Part shown: positions 1-7,877 of the stretch, piece after piece
How the letters are laid out: each line of letters starts with the position of its first letter
Numbering within the stretch: the stretch's first letter is position 1
Source: Merdiplasma sp045118075
GTDB taxonomy: Bacteria; Bacillota; Clostridia; Lachnospirales; Lachnospiraceae
Assembly: GCA_045118075.1 (NCBI GenBank)
Contig: JBGUOI010000116.1
Coordinates: 1 to 27,902, forward strand
Direction of reading: 5' to 3'
DNA length: 27,902 nucleotides
The notes under the pieces: generated by a model
Database searches by the model: none
What the model was told of the DNA's origin: nothing
The model's input: the letters and a program-made list of their open reading frames with translations, nothing else
Made by a program: the position numbers and the translations under genes

Positions 1-23
1 ACCCGCATAGCGGGTGGTTTTTT
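1..23 (+). terminator. Rho-independent terminator of a gene left of the window
   Basis: A six-base-pair stem (ACCCGC, loop ATA, GCGGGT) is followed by a GG and a run of six T. It would end a plus-strand transcript coming from outside the window. The stem may extend beyond base 1. Confidence 0.6.
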
Positions 24-92
24 GTTTCGCATGGATATATTTGCAAGCAAATATATCTCATGTTCAACAGACTAAAGTCATTTTCAAAAAAC

Positions 93-127
93 AAAAGAGT
101 GCTGTGTTTAATGCACAGCACTCTTTT
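93..127 (-). terminator. Terminator hairpin downstream of the HTH gene, possibly bidirectional
   Basis: A perfect 14-base inverted repeat (93-106 with 114-127) encloses a 7-base loop. Read on the minus strand it is followed by a T-rich stretch (complement of 80-92), as expected for termination after the gene that ends at 147. The stem's own outer A/T pairs could let it work in the other direction as well. Confidence 0.75.
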
Positions 128-146
128 ATCTATCTAATCAATCTAA

Positions 147-590
147 TCAGTCTTCAAAACCGTATTCCCGGCGCATCTGTTCTAACTCGGCCTTTCTCAG
201 TTCATACTCGGCGCGCCTGTTTTTAACGCTCTTGTCCCGAAGATCAAGCACCCTCTCCCAGATTTCCTTATCACCCGATAAGAATTCCTCGGGATCGAGC
301 CTGTGGATGGTCCTGCCGTCATTCGACATGACCGCCAGCGTACAGTCACACGCGAAAGCCGCAGTGATCGTGTCTTCCATCGAAAAACAATCCCGGCTGA
401 ATTTGTTGTTCAGGTACTGTTTTGAACACCCCAGATATTCTGCCATCTCATCCATGCTGACATTGGCTTTTGCCATCAGCCATTTGACCAGGTTCGATTT
501 CCTGCGCTTATCCCAGATCTCATTGACCAGACCCACCGAAGGGATCTTCTGTGCTGCGTCTGCGTTGTTGTCATCCTTTTGGCGGCTCAT
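147..590 (-). CDS. Small helix-turn-helix DNA-binding protein, function unknown
   Basis: The protein has 147 residues. Residues 35-75 look like a Cro/XRE-type helix-turn-helix: 'MDEMAEYLGCSKQYLNNK' resembles recognition-helix segments, and the following 'FSMEDTITAAFACDCTLAV' resembles the last helices of small phage or plasmid regulators. The C-terminal 50 residues are highly charged and probably alpha-helical, with many Glu, Arg and Lys, suggesting a coiled coil for dimerisation. The ATG at 590 has an AAGGAG site eight bases upstream. The gene is alone between a strong terminator and an AT-rich region with a palindrome (661-686), which fits a self-regulating repressor, but that is inference. 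No specific family name can be given. It could be a leftover of an integrated element, although no integrase is visible. Confidence 0.7.
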   Translation of the reverse strand: MSRQKDDNNADAAQKIPSVGLVNEIWDKRRKSNLVKWLMAKANVSMDEMAEYLGCSKQYLNNKFSRDCFSMEDTITAAFACDCTLAVMSNDGRTIHRLDPEEFLSGDKEIWERVLDLRDKSVKNRRAEYELRKAELEQMRREYGFED

Positions 591-660
591 TTATCATTCT
601 CCTTCCTGCCTAACCATGGTGTCAGCTCTGACCGTCTTATTCTGTCAGTTCTGTTTTAAG

Positions 661-686
661 TAGTATGCTATTTAATAGTATACTAT
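661..686 (-). promoter_or_regulatory. Candidate operator/promoter upstream of the HTH gene
   Basis: An AT-rich patch contains a perfect 12-base palindrome, ATAGTATACTAT (675-686), and a related half-site TAGTATGCTA (661-670). TAGTAT occurs twice in the same direction, 15 bases apart. This patch lies 71-96 bases upstream of the minus-strand start codon at 590, a plausible place for autoregulation. The promoter elements themselves are not clear. Confidence 0.35.
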
Positions 687-737
687 ATAAATAACCATAA
701 ATGAAACTTGAAAATGTCTCTGATTAGCAGGACACTT

Positions 738-1637
738 TTATTCTTTTGCACAAAACTTGTCGAAATATGCGTTTTGCGCTTCCTTGACAGCCTTTTTCAC
801 ACCCATCCCGGCGCCGGAAAGGACGATAAGCGTTCCGGTCTGATCTTCGTTCACCTCGCTGTCATATGGCTCGATCGAGACCAGGTTTCCGACGCAGCTT
901 ACCAGGCAGATTCCCTTGTTCGTCCGGACAAATCCTTTTATGCGGAACGTTGTCTCCGCAAAAAGATTCAGGAAATGTTCCAGGTCCGGCACAGGAATAC
1001 CGTCCGGGCCGGTCTGGCACATGACTTCAATATTTCGGGTCGCATCGCCGCAGACAAAGAAAGAAGAAAAAGCTCCCTGAGCGCGGATATGATCAAAGAT
1101 CTCTTTGCAGGGCCCGGCGCAGAAACTGATCAGGTCGCAGGCTTCCTCCTCGAAGTCAAACATGTCCGTAAAAAGAGCATTGCCCCTTAAGTGAGATGCC
1201 AGCGTAAACGGACCGCACACCAGGCCGTAGAGCGCCGTCGTATCGCCGACTGCCTCTTTCATTCTCTTCATGACGTCCAGCACAAAGGGGATCCGTCCGG
1301 ATTCTTTCTTAGGGATCTTGCAGTTGCACGGAGTCTCCGGCGGTTCCTCATCGTCTTCGCCAGCGGATGCGATAAGACCGACGGCGGGCAGTCATCCACC
1401 CATTTCAGGTCACATCCCAGGCACTCAGCCTCGATCTGGAGGTCAAAGATGACCGGCTGGCCGTCCGGCCTGTAGAGGCGGTTCACCTCCATAAGCGCGT
1501 CAAATGCCTTATCGGCATCCGTCAGCATCTCCGCAGCGGTGTACCCTTTCAGGAAGCCGGCGTGAACACCGGCAAACGGCACCCACGGCGCGCGCTGTGT
1601 TTTCATGTTTCATCGTGCGGATGACCAGGTCTTTCAT
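738..1637 (-). pseudogene. Decayed UroD-type methyltransferase gene joined to a CobW C-terminal domain
   Basis: Three lines of damage are visible. The natural start is probably the ATG at 1637 (AAGGAG upstream), giving MKDLVIRTMKHENTAR. A frame change in a GC-dinucleotide run near 1590 is then needed to reach 'PWVPFAGVHAGFLKGY', typical of UroD/MtaA-like methyltransferases. A second frame change near 1365 separates 'LSHPLAKT' from the downstream frame. After 'DLISFCA' (about 1110) the conserved middle of the family is missing and the frame resumes at 'PCKEIFDHIRAQGAFSSFF' with 'VCGDATRNIEVMCQTGPD'. From about residue 105 of the last frame the sequence changes to a CobW C-terminal domain ('FRIKGFVRTNKG' and 'GMGVKKAVKEA'). 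In such clusters the intact genes transfer methyl groups to corrinoid proteins and supply metal chaperones. This copy should be non-functional. Family assignments are from recognition, not alignment. Confidence 0.8.
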
Positions 1638-1685
1638 AATTTCTCCTTCCTCAACGCATCACAGGAGCATTTTCCTTGTTGAATA

Positions 1686-1714
1686 ATTATACTTTTTCCC
1701 CTAAATCCTGTCTA
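1686..1714 (-). promoter_or_regulatory. Sigma-70-type promoter of the decayed methyltransferase gene
   Basis: On the minus strand TAGACA (complement of 1709-1714) is followed after 17 bases by a perfect TATAAT (complement of 1686-1691). Transcription would start near 1680, about 40 bases before the ATG at 1637. The promoter remains intact although the gene is broken. Confidence 0.6.
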
Positions 1715-1754
1715 TCCCGGAATGCGCAGATACATTTTTATACACATACGTCTC

Positions 1755-1783
1755 TTTACATCCTTTTATTTATGTGTTATGAT
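1755..1783 (+). promoter_or_regulatory. Sigma-70-type promoter of the S24 repressor/polymerase cassette
   Basis: TTTACA (1755-1760), a 17-base spacer and TATGAT (1778-1783), with a TGN extended -10 just before it. The predicted transcript starts near 1790. This rules out in-frame ATG codons upstream of that point and supports the start at 1845. I saw no clear LexA/Cheo box, so the operator bound by the cassette's own repressor is unknown. Confidence 0.65.
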
Positions 1784-1844
1784 GTCCTCATCTCCCTACT
1801 ACACGCCTTTTTATGTACTCCCCCGTGAAAGGAAGGTGTTCCCC

Positions 1845-2690
1845 ATGCCGCGACGCAGCATCCCCCGCCCTGCCGCCCCCGACCGCAGGATCGTAGACCT
1901 GAAGACCGGAAAGACCGTTGAAAAGCCGTCTCTTCCCATCGTCTGTGAAAGAATCCGCTTCTACCGTGAAAAAGCCGGAATGGAACAGAAGGCCCTGGCG
2001 AAAGAAATCGGTGTCACTGCCAATGCCGTCTCCAACTGGGAGAACGGACGCGGGCGCCCCGATCTTAATCTGGTCCCGGACCTGTGCAGCGCGCTTCAGA
2101 TCTCTTTCTATGACCTGTTCGGCGAAGCCGGCCCTTCCGATGCCCTCACCGCTGCCGAACGGCAGCTGGTCGGGCGTCTCCGGCAGCTCTCTCCCGGCCA
2201 CTACGCGGTAATGGAGCAGCTGGTGGACGGACTCCTGAAGGCTCAGGATGCGGAAAAGGCCCGGCCCGTACGGCAGCTTATCTGCTATGCCAGGTCACTG
2301 GCCGCCGGTACCGGCGATCCCACCGAATTTGAGGAAGAAGGGACACCTGTCTTTGTTTATGATACGCGTGAGACGCAGCGGGCGGACTGTATCTTCCATG
2401 TCAGCGGCGACAGTATGGAACCGGTCTACCACAGCGGCGACCAGGTCCTGGTAAGCCGCATCCCGGACGCTCCCGATCTGCGCCCCGGCGAGGTCGGCGC
2501 TTTCATCTGCGGCAACGAGACCTACATCAAGGTATTTGAGGAGGATGGTCTGCACTCCCTGAATCCGGCATATAGAACCATGCACTTTGATCAGGCCGAC
2601 AGTGTGTATCTCATCGGACGTGTTACCGGCATCCTGTCCCCGGATCAGATCGTGCCGGAAGCAGACGCCGAAAAATATGGAAAACCGTGA
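1845..2690 (+). CDS. XRE-family repressor with S24 (LexA/CI/UmuD-like) autoprotease domain
   Basis: The protein has 281 residues if it starts at the ATG at 1845, preceded by GGAAGG and lying downstream of the promoter at 1755-1783. Residues 33-92 form an XRE helix-turn-helix ('KALAKEIGVTANAVSNWENG'). The C-terminal third is an S24 peptidase with nucleophile Ser190 in 'SGDSMEP' and general-base Lys229 in 'ETYIKVF'. An Ala154-Gly155 pair in 'SLAAGTGD' sits where LexA and CI proteins cleave themselves. In this family RecA filaments on damaged DNA trigger cleavage and release the promoter. The gene overlaps the Y-family polymerase by 14 bases, so it probably acts both as damage sensor for the cassette and perhaps, like UmuD, as polymerase partner. 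The latter role is inference. Confidence 0.88.
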   Translation: MPRRSIPRPAAPDRRIVDLKTGKTVEKPSLPIVCERIRFYREKAGMEQKALAKEIGVTANAVSNWENGRGRPDLNLVPDLCSALQISFYDLFGEAGPSDALTAAERQLVGRLRQLSPGHYAVMEQLVDGLLKAQDAEKARPVRQLICYARSLAAGTGDPTEFEEEGTPVFVYDTRETQRADCIFHVSGDSMEPVYHSGDQVLVSRIPDAPDLRPGEVGAFICGNETYIKVFEEDGLHSLNPAYRTMHFDQADSVYLIGRVTGILSPDQIVPEADAEKYGKP

Positions 2691-4083
2691 ACGAACTTAT
2701 ATCTGCATCGACCTGAAATCTTACTATGCTTCCGTAGAATGCGTCAGCCGAGGGCTCGACCCGCTGCGGACCAACCTGCTGGTCGCGGACTCTTCCCGCT
2801 CTGACCAGACCATCTGTCTTGCGGTCTCTCCGCCGCTCAAAGCGATCGGCGTTTCCGCAAGGCCCAGGCTCTTTGAGGCGAAACAGGCGATCCGCCGCTA
2901 CGAAGCGCAGCATCACACAAAGGTAAACTATATCACCGCCGTTCCGCGCATGGCGCTGTATGAGCACGTTTCCGTGTCCATCTACTCCATTTACATGCGC
3001 TATGCGGCTCCCTCGGATATTCACATTTACTCCATCGATGAATGCTTTATCGACTGCACCGGCTATCTCCATTTCTATGAAGAGGAAGCTGAGCGCACAG
3101 GCGTATCCGCAGCCCGCGTCATGGCCATGACCATCATCCGCGACGTCTTAAAGTCGACCGGCATCACCGCCACCGTGGGGATCGGCACCAACCTGTACCT
3201 GGCCAAGATCGCCATGGATATCGTGGCGAAAAAATGCCCTCCGGATAAGGACGGAGTGCGCATCGCCGAACTCAACGAACTCTCCTACCGCTACCTGCTG
3301 TGGGACCACACTCCTCTGACGGATTTCTGGCAGATCGGCGCCGGGAAAGCCAGGCGCCTCGCACTCGGCCATATGTACACCATGGGTGACGTGGCAGAGC
3401 GGACCCAGTGGGACGAGGAATACTTCTACCGCACCTTCGGAATCGACGGTGAGATCCTCATCGACCATGCCTGGGGCATCGAGCCGGTCACCATGGAGGA
3501 TATCAAAAACTATCATTCCGACAATCACAGCCTGTCCAACGGGCAGGTACTGCCGCGTCCCTATCTGTATGAGGAGGCGCGCAATGTCTTCCTGGAGATG
3601 ATCGATGTACTGTGCGCGGACATGTTCACGAAGCATCTCACCTCCCGGGTCTTTACCTGGTGGGTCTCCTATGACTATAAAAGCATGGAGCACTGCCCGT
3701 CCTACGACGGGCCTCTGTGCCTGGACTTCTACGGCAGGATGCACCCGAAGCATTCAAACGGGACCGTGCGCCTGAAAACGAGGACTGACTCGGCCTGTGT
3801 CATCTCGGAGGCAATGGTCCGCTCGTTTGACGCAAAAACGGACCACCGGCTGCTCTACCGCCGCCTGGGAGTATGCGCAAACAACGTTCTTGTCGACGAC
3901 GGTTCCTACCAGCTCAGTCTGTTTACGGATTACGAAGCTCTTGAAAAAGAGAGAAAGATTCAACAGGCCATGCTCAAGGTCCGGCAGCGGTACGGGCCGG
4001 GCGCCGTCTTTAAGGGGATGAATCTCAAGGAGGGAGCCACAACGCTGGAGAGAAACCAGCAGATCGGAGGACACAGAGCATGA
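2677..4083 (+). CDS. Y-family translesion DNA polymerase (UmuC/DinB-like)
   Basis: The protein has 468 residues from the ATG at 2677, which lies inside the end of the repressor gene. Catalytic carboxylates of the palm are visible: Asp12 in 'ICIDLKSYYASVEC' and Asp121-Glu122 in 'YSIDECFID'. The segment 'TATVGIGTNLYLAKIAMD' is the usual Y-family fingers/palm motif. 'FWQIGAGKARRLALGHMYTMGDVA' is the thumb helix-hairpin-helix. The C-terminal 200 residues form the little-finger region and a tail. The enzyme copies past damaged template bases at the cost of accuracy. Length and the coupled S24 repressor place it nearer the UmuC/UvrX group of Firmicutes than to housekeeping DinB. It should be derepressed after DNA damage through the upstream gene. 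Confidence 0.9.
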   Translation: MENRERTYICIDLKSYYASVECVSRGLDPLRTNLLVADSSRSDQTICLAVSPPLKAIGVSARPRLFEAKQAIRRYEAQHHTKVNYITAVPRMALYEHVSVSIYSIYMRYAAPSDIHIYSIDECFIDCTGYLHFYEEEAERTGVSAARVMAMTIIRDVLKSTGITATVGIGTNLYLAKIAMDIVAKKCPPDKDGVRIAELNELSYRYLLWDHTPLTDFWQIGAGKARRLALGHMYTMGDVAERTQWDEEYFYRTFGIDGEILIDHAWGIEPVTMEDIKNYHSDNHSLSNGQVLPRPYLYEEARNVFLEMIDVLCADMFTKHLTSRVFTWWVSYDYKSMEHCPSYDGPLCLDFYGRMHPKHSNGTVRLKTRTDSACVISEAMVRSFDAKTDHRLLYRRLGVCANNVLVDDGSYQLSLFTDYEALEKERKIQQAMLKVRQRYGPGAVFKGMNLKEGATTLERNQQIGGHRA

Positions 4084-4433
4084 AAAAGATCGGCAGCATC
4101 CCCCGGCCGCCGGATTTCCGCTATGACAAAGTGGAAGAACGCGGCAAGCCGGAGCATGAAAAAACGGATGCCTTCAGCATAAGGCATCCGCATATGGATA
4201 TCGGTAAACGGGCAAAGATATTTGCCCCCTTTGACGCGCTGCGGGGATTCAGCGCCGCGCTCATGGAGGCGGAGGCATCAGCTGCAGCTGACCTGCCCCA
4301 GGATCTTTCCGATACTGTCATGGAAAACCAGGTCCGCCTTCCCCTCCATCTTCGTCTTTCCCTTGTTAATGATGATGAGACGGTCCCCGTGGTAGATGTG
4401 GGCCAGCGACGAAGCGGACCCGACCTCGAGTGA
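4080..4433 (+). pseudogene. Truncated YolD-like gene reading into the sirtuin antisense
   Basis: The ATG overlaps the polymerase stop codon (ATGA), so it is the third gene of the damage cassette. Residues 39-66, including 'KRAKIFAPFDALRGF', match the conserved N-terminal motif of YolD-like proteins that commonly follow Y-family polymerases in Firmicutes. After about residue 66 (near base 4278) the family resemblance ends. The remaining 51 codons are antisense to the 3' end of the convergent sirtuin gene and do not look like protein under selection. The simplest reading is that a rearrangement replaced the end of YolD with the sirtuin locus, leaving an accidental read-through tail. A naturally short variant is the alternative. 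Confidence 0.65.
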
Positions 4434-5069
4434 GGTGCCGCCGATGATCAGGCAGTCGGCATACCGGATCAGGCTGATCGCGTTCTCATAATCCGGCTGT
4501 GCGAGCAGCTCCCCGTACAGCACGATATCCGGCCGCACCATCTTCCCGCAGTCAGGACACTTCGGGACGGCATCCGGACTGTCGAAGATAAAGTCCGGTC
4601 CGAATGAGCGCCTGCAGGATACACAGTGACAGCGCATCGCACTGCCGTGGATCTCCTGGACGTTTTTGCTGCCGGCTTTCTGGTGAAGCCCGTCAATATT
4701 CTGGGTGATCACGCCGTCCAGCTTTCCGTCCGCTTCCATCTGCGCCAGCTTAAGGTGGGCTGCGTTAGGCTCGACCTTTCTGGCATCCAGGTTCTTCCGG
4801 ACGTAGTCAAAAAAGACCTCCGGTTCCCGGTGCAGGCAGGTGTCACTCAGCAAATACTCGGGGCGGTACCTGGAAAAACGTTTATCCTTCTTCCGGTAAA
4901 GTCCGTCTTTACTTCGGAAATCCGGTATGCCGCTCTCAGTCGAGACACCGGCTCCGCCCAGGAAAACGATATGGGAAGAGAGCGCAATGATCTCATTGAG
5001 CCGCCCGATCTTCTCCTCTTCGTCCGCTTCCTTCCGGGCGTGCCGATCTTTTGTCAGAAATTGTTTCAT
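4278..5069 (-). CDS. cobB: NAD-dependent protein deacetylase, sirtuin (SIR2/CobB family)
   Basis: The protein has 263 residues. Sirtuin signatures are all present: 'GAGVSTESGIPDFRS' (NAD binding), 'TQNIDGLHQKAG' (NAD pocket), the catalytic His in 'EIHGSAM', a zinc site with 'CHCVSC' and 'CPDCG', 'VRPDIVLYGE', and 'GGTSLEV' in the Rossmann fold. It should remove acetyl, or possibly other acyl, groups from lysines, making nicotinamide and O-acetyl-ADP-ribose. The N-terminal 25 residues are a charged extension. The ATG at 5069 begins one base after the stop codon of the upstream TM2 gene, whose last codons provide the Shine-Dalgarno AAGGA, so the two are translationally coupled. Its 3' end overlaps the antisense tail of the truncated YolD-like gene. 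Confidence 0.93.
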   Translation of the reverse strand: MKQFLTKDRHARKEADEEEKIGRLNEIIALSSHIVFLGGAGVSTESGIPDFRSKDGLYRKKDKRFSRYRPEYLLSDTCLHREPEVFFDYVRKNLDARKVEPNAAHLKLAQMEADGKLDGVITQNIDGLHQKAGSKNVQEIHGSAMRCHCVSCRRSFGPDFIFDSPDAVPKCPDCGKMVRPDIVLYGELLAQPDYENAISLIRYADCLIIGGTSLEVGSASSLAHIYHGDRLIIINKGKTKMEGKADLVFHDSIGKILGQVSCS

Positions 5070-5070
5070 C

Positions 5071-5685
5071 TCACCAGTCCTTCAGATAGAGTCCGTCTCC
5101 GTCCCGGAAGTTACCGCATATGATTCGGATCAGATCGATCAGCCAGCCGATCCCGAACAGTCCCAGCGTAAAAATATAAAGAACCCCGATTCCCGCCTTA
5201 CCGGCGTAGAACTGGTGGGCACCTAAGCTGCCCAGAAAAATGCACAGAAGAAGCGCCGTCGTGCGGTTTTTCGGAGAATATTCAAGATCCTGCGCTCTGC
5301 TGCGTGTCCTTCTGTCGCCCGTATACATGACCGCCAATGCGATCGCGCCGAACAGAAGTATCGGCGGAAAGAAATCCTCCATAGCGGGAACCGTCGTCGA
5401 CAGGATCAGCAGAAAGACATAGATCAGGGCTGTGGTCCGGAATGCTCTCTTCTGCTCGATCTGCAGTTTCTCCTGGCGCAGTTCCATCTCGTGCCGGAAT
5501 TCCATCTCCCTTAGCTTCAGCTCGGCTTCCTTAAGCCTGGCCTCGTCGACGATCCGGTTCGTGACCATAATATCGCTGTCCACGATCAGTTTTGTCCCGC
5601 AGTAAGAACAGAAGACTTCTTTTCTGTCCGGATCGATCTGCAGCTCGGCGCCGCAGTTCGTGCATGTCATTTCAATCAATTTCAT
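5071..5685 (-). CDS. Zinc-ribbon and TM2-domain membrane protein
   Basis: The protein has 204 residues. Residues 8-29 form a zinc ribbon (Cys8, Cys11, Cys26, Cys29: 'CTNCG' and 'CSYCG'). Residues 45-82 are a charged heptad-rich segment likely to be a coiled coil. Two hydrophobic segments (about 84-101 and 106-121) follow. Residues 139-200 form a TM2 domain: 'KNRTTALLLCIFLGSLGAHQFYAG', a glycine-rich second helix, then the usual 'GNFRDGDG'-type ending. TM2 proteins of this layout are frequent in Clostridia and have no established biochemical role. The ATG at 5685 has GGAAGGAA upstream. It is the first gene of a two-gene unit with the sirtuin. Confidence 0.8.
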   Translation of the reverse strand: MKLIEMTCTNCGAELQIDPDRKEVFCSYCGTKLIVDSDIMVTNRIVDEARLKEAELKLREMEFRHEMELRQEKLQIEQKRAFRTTALIYVFLLILSTTVPAMEDFFPPILLFGAIALAVMYTGDRRTRSRAQDLEYSPKNRTTALLLCIFLGSLGAHQFYAGKAGIGVLYIFTLGLFGIGWLIDLIRIICGNFRDGDGLYLKDW

Positions 5686-5793
5686 ATGGATATTCCTTCC
5701 GGAAAAAATGTCAGTTACTTCTTACAGATTACCACACCGGGGAGGACAGCGCAAACAGGGATGCCGGCTCAGACGGAAGATTTCCCCACTGAG

Positions 5794-5822
5794 TTGACCG
5801 GTGATCATACACATGATACAAA
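5794..5822 (+). promoter_or_regulatory. Candidate promoter of the GH120 gene
   Basis: TTGACC (5794-5799) is followed after 17 bases by TACAAA (5817-5822). The -10 is only a fair match, and a second possible -10, TATTAT (5837-5842), lies downstream. No operator or catabolite-repression site was recognised with confidence. Confidence 0.35.
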
Positions 5823-5882
5823 AGAATCGGACACTGTATTATTCCTCTTTCTTAAGAAACGAAGAAAATAAAGGAGAGAATC

Positions 5883-7877
5883 ATGATCTATTATGTGAGT
5901 GCCGGGAACCACGCCGGCAGCGGGATAAAAGAAGACCCGTTCGGAACCATTCAGCAGGCGGCCGACATTGCTCTCTCCGGTGATGAAATCATCGTCATGC
6001 CCGGGATCTACCGGGAAGCGGTCGACCCGAAACATGCCGGCACCAAAGACGCTCCCATCATCTACCGTTCCCAGACAAAAGGCGCGGCGGTGATCACCGG
6101 CGCGGAGCGGATCACAAGCTGGGAAAAAGTGCCCGGAGAGGACGGCGTCTGGATGGCGCAGGTTCCCAACAGCCTGTTCACGGACCGCAACCCGTTTACC
6201 ACCCCGGTGAGCGGCGACTGGTTCATCATCTACTACCCCGCCCACACCGGTGATGTCTTCCTCAACGGAAAATCCCTTTATGAGGTGACGGAATATGACA
6301 AGGTGACGCACCCTGTCGTTTATGCTCCTTCCTGGGATCCGGATTTCACTCTGTATACCTGGTACACAGAGCAGGATGAGGAGCGGGATATGACCATCCT
6401 CTATGCCAACTTCCATGAGGTTGACCCAAATCAGGAGAATGTTGAGATCAGCGTGCGCAAAAGCTGTTTTTATCCGGAGCAGGAAGGAATAGGCTATATC
6501 ACCCTCTCCGGCTTTACCATCTGCCAGGCGGCTACCCAGTGGGCTCCGCCCACTGCATACCAGGAAGGAATGGTCGGCCCGCACTGGTCGAAGGGATGGG
6601 TCATTGAGGACTGTGAACTGTTCGAATCGAAATGTTCCGGCATCTCACTCGGCAAGTATTACCAGCCCTACGACGATAACCGCTGGTCGGAAAAGAAATT
6701 CAAAGACGGCGCGCAGACCCAGCGCGACGTGGTCCTGGCCGCCTGGCGCGAAGGCTGGAACAAGGACAAGGTCGGCTCCCATACCGTGAGGCGCTGCCAC
6801 ATCCATGACTGCGGCCAGACAGGCATCTGCGGCTTCATGGGAGGAATATTCTCCCTGATCGAGGACAACCATATCCATCATATCAACAACAAGCAGAACC
6901 TGGCCGGTGCCGAAATCGCCGGCATCAAAATGCATGCCGCCATCGATGTGATCTTCCGCCGCAACCACATCCACCACTGCACCCGCGGCATGTGGCTGGA
7001 CTGGCAGGCGCAGGGGACCCGCGTAACACAGAACCTGATGCACGACAACACGGTTCCCTTCCCGCATCTTCGCACAAAAGAAGCAAACAATGTACTCGGG
7101 GAGGATATCTGGCTGGAAGTCTCCCACGGACCCACGCTGATCGACAACAACCTGCTGCTGTCGACCCGCAGCATGCGGATCTCCGCGCAGGGCGCCGCCC
7201 TGGTCCACAACCTGTTTGCCGGTTCCTTCGCGGCGGTCGGGCGCGGCACCGACAACGGTGCTCCGGGCGTGCCCTCCCCGAGGTATACGCCTTATCATAT
7301 TCCCCATTCCACGGACATCGTCGGCTTCATGACCTTCCTGCACGGCGATATGCGTTTCTACCGCAATATCTTTGTTCAGCAGGAAAAAGATCCGTACCTG
7401 GAAAGCCAGATCGAGCTGCTCAAAAATGACCAGTGGGACGACGGCAATCTCACCACCGGCACTTCCATCTACGATGGCTGGCCGACACAAGACGAGTGGG
7501 AAGCCATGTTTGAGGGGTACTGCGGTGAAGGCGGCGTACGCACGGACCGCTACTATCTGCCGCTTCCCGTATGGTCGGAAGGCAACCTCTACTTCAATGG
7601 TGCAAAACCCTGGAACAAAGAAAAAGACGCCCGGGAAGACAAGGATCATGAGATCACCATCCGCGTCGTTAACGAGGAAGGCAAGTGGCGGCTGGCCACC
7701 AACCTCTATGACTATATACCGGATCAGACATACCCCGTCCTTGGCACGGAAGACCTCGGCGAAGCCTTCGAACCGGAAGCGCGCTTCGAAAATCCGGACG
7801 GTACTCCTATCCGTTTCGACACTGATTATCACGGAGTGAAAGCGGAAAACCGCATTCCCGGACCGTTTATCATCTAA
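5883..7877 (+). CDS. GH120-family beta-xylosidase, right-handed beta-helix
   Basis: The protein has 664 residues and follows the pattern of GH120 beta-xylosidases such as Thermoanaerobacterium XylC along its whole length: an N-terminal 'YYVSAGNHAGSG' start, 'GDVFLNGKSLYEVTEYD', 'SCFYPEQEGIGYITLSGF', 'AATQWAPPTAY', 'HWSKGWVIEDCE' and 'AGIKMHAAIDV'. The two catalytic residues known for the family are present: nucleophile Asp373 in 'MWLDWQAQGTR' and acid/base Glu412 in 'WLEVSHGP'. It should release xylose from the non-reducing end of xylo-oligosaccharides. There is no signal peptide, so it acts in the cytoplasm on imported oligosaccharides. AAGGAG lies upstream of the ATG. No transporter or other xylan gene is adjacent, so the gene is isolated. 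The family call comes from recalled sequence, not a search. Confidence 0.85.
   Translation: MIYYVSAGNHAGSGIKEDPFGTIQQAADIALSGDEIIVMPGIYREAVDPKHAGTKDAPIIYRSQTKGAAVITGAERITSWEKVPGEDGVWMAQVPNSLFTDRNPFTTPVSGDWFIIYYPAHTGDVFLNGKSLYEVTEYDKVTHPVVYAPSWDPDFTLYTWYTEQDEERDMTILYANFHEVDPNQENVEISVRKSCFYPEQEGIGYITLSGFTICQAATQWAPPTAYQEGMVGPHWSKGWVIEDCELFESKCSGISLGKYYQPYDDNRWSEKKFKDGAQTQRDVVLAAWREGWNKDKVGSHTVRRCHIHDCGQTGICGFMGGIFSLIEDNHIHHINNKQNLAGAEIAGIKMHAAIDVIFRRNHIHHCTRGMWLDWQAQGTRVTQNLMHDNTVPFPHLRTKEANNVLGEDIWLEVSHGPTLIDNNLLLSTRSMRISAQGAALVHNLFAGSFAAVGRGTDNGAPGVPSPRYTPYHIPHSTDIVGFMTFLHGDMRFYRNIFVQQEKDPYLESQIELLKNDQWDDGNLTTGTSIYDGWPTQDEWEAMFEGYCGEGGVRTDRYYLPLPVWSEGNLYFNGAKPWNKEKDAREDKDHEITIRVVNEEGKWRLATNLYDYIPDQTYPVLGTEDLGEAFEPEARFENPDGTPIRFDTDYHGVKAENRIPGPFII

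Noticed and set aside
711..740. Possible terminator after the decayed methyltransferase gene
   Set aside because: The stem (TGTC/GACA) is only four to five base pairs with a long loop, too weak to list.
1722..1844. Upstream in-frame extension of the S24 repressor
   Set aside because: The promoter at 1755-1783 lies inside it and the residues do not look like a protein domain; the ATG at 1845 has a ribosome binding site.
6645..7832. A 395-codon open frame on the minus strand
   Set aside because: It is antisense to the GH120 gene, whose family match spans the whole length.
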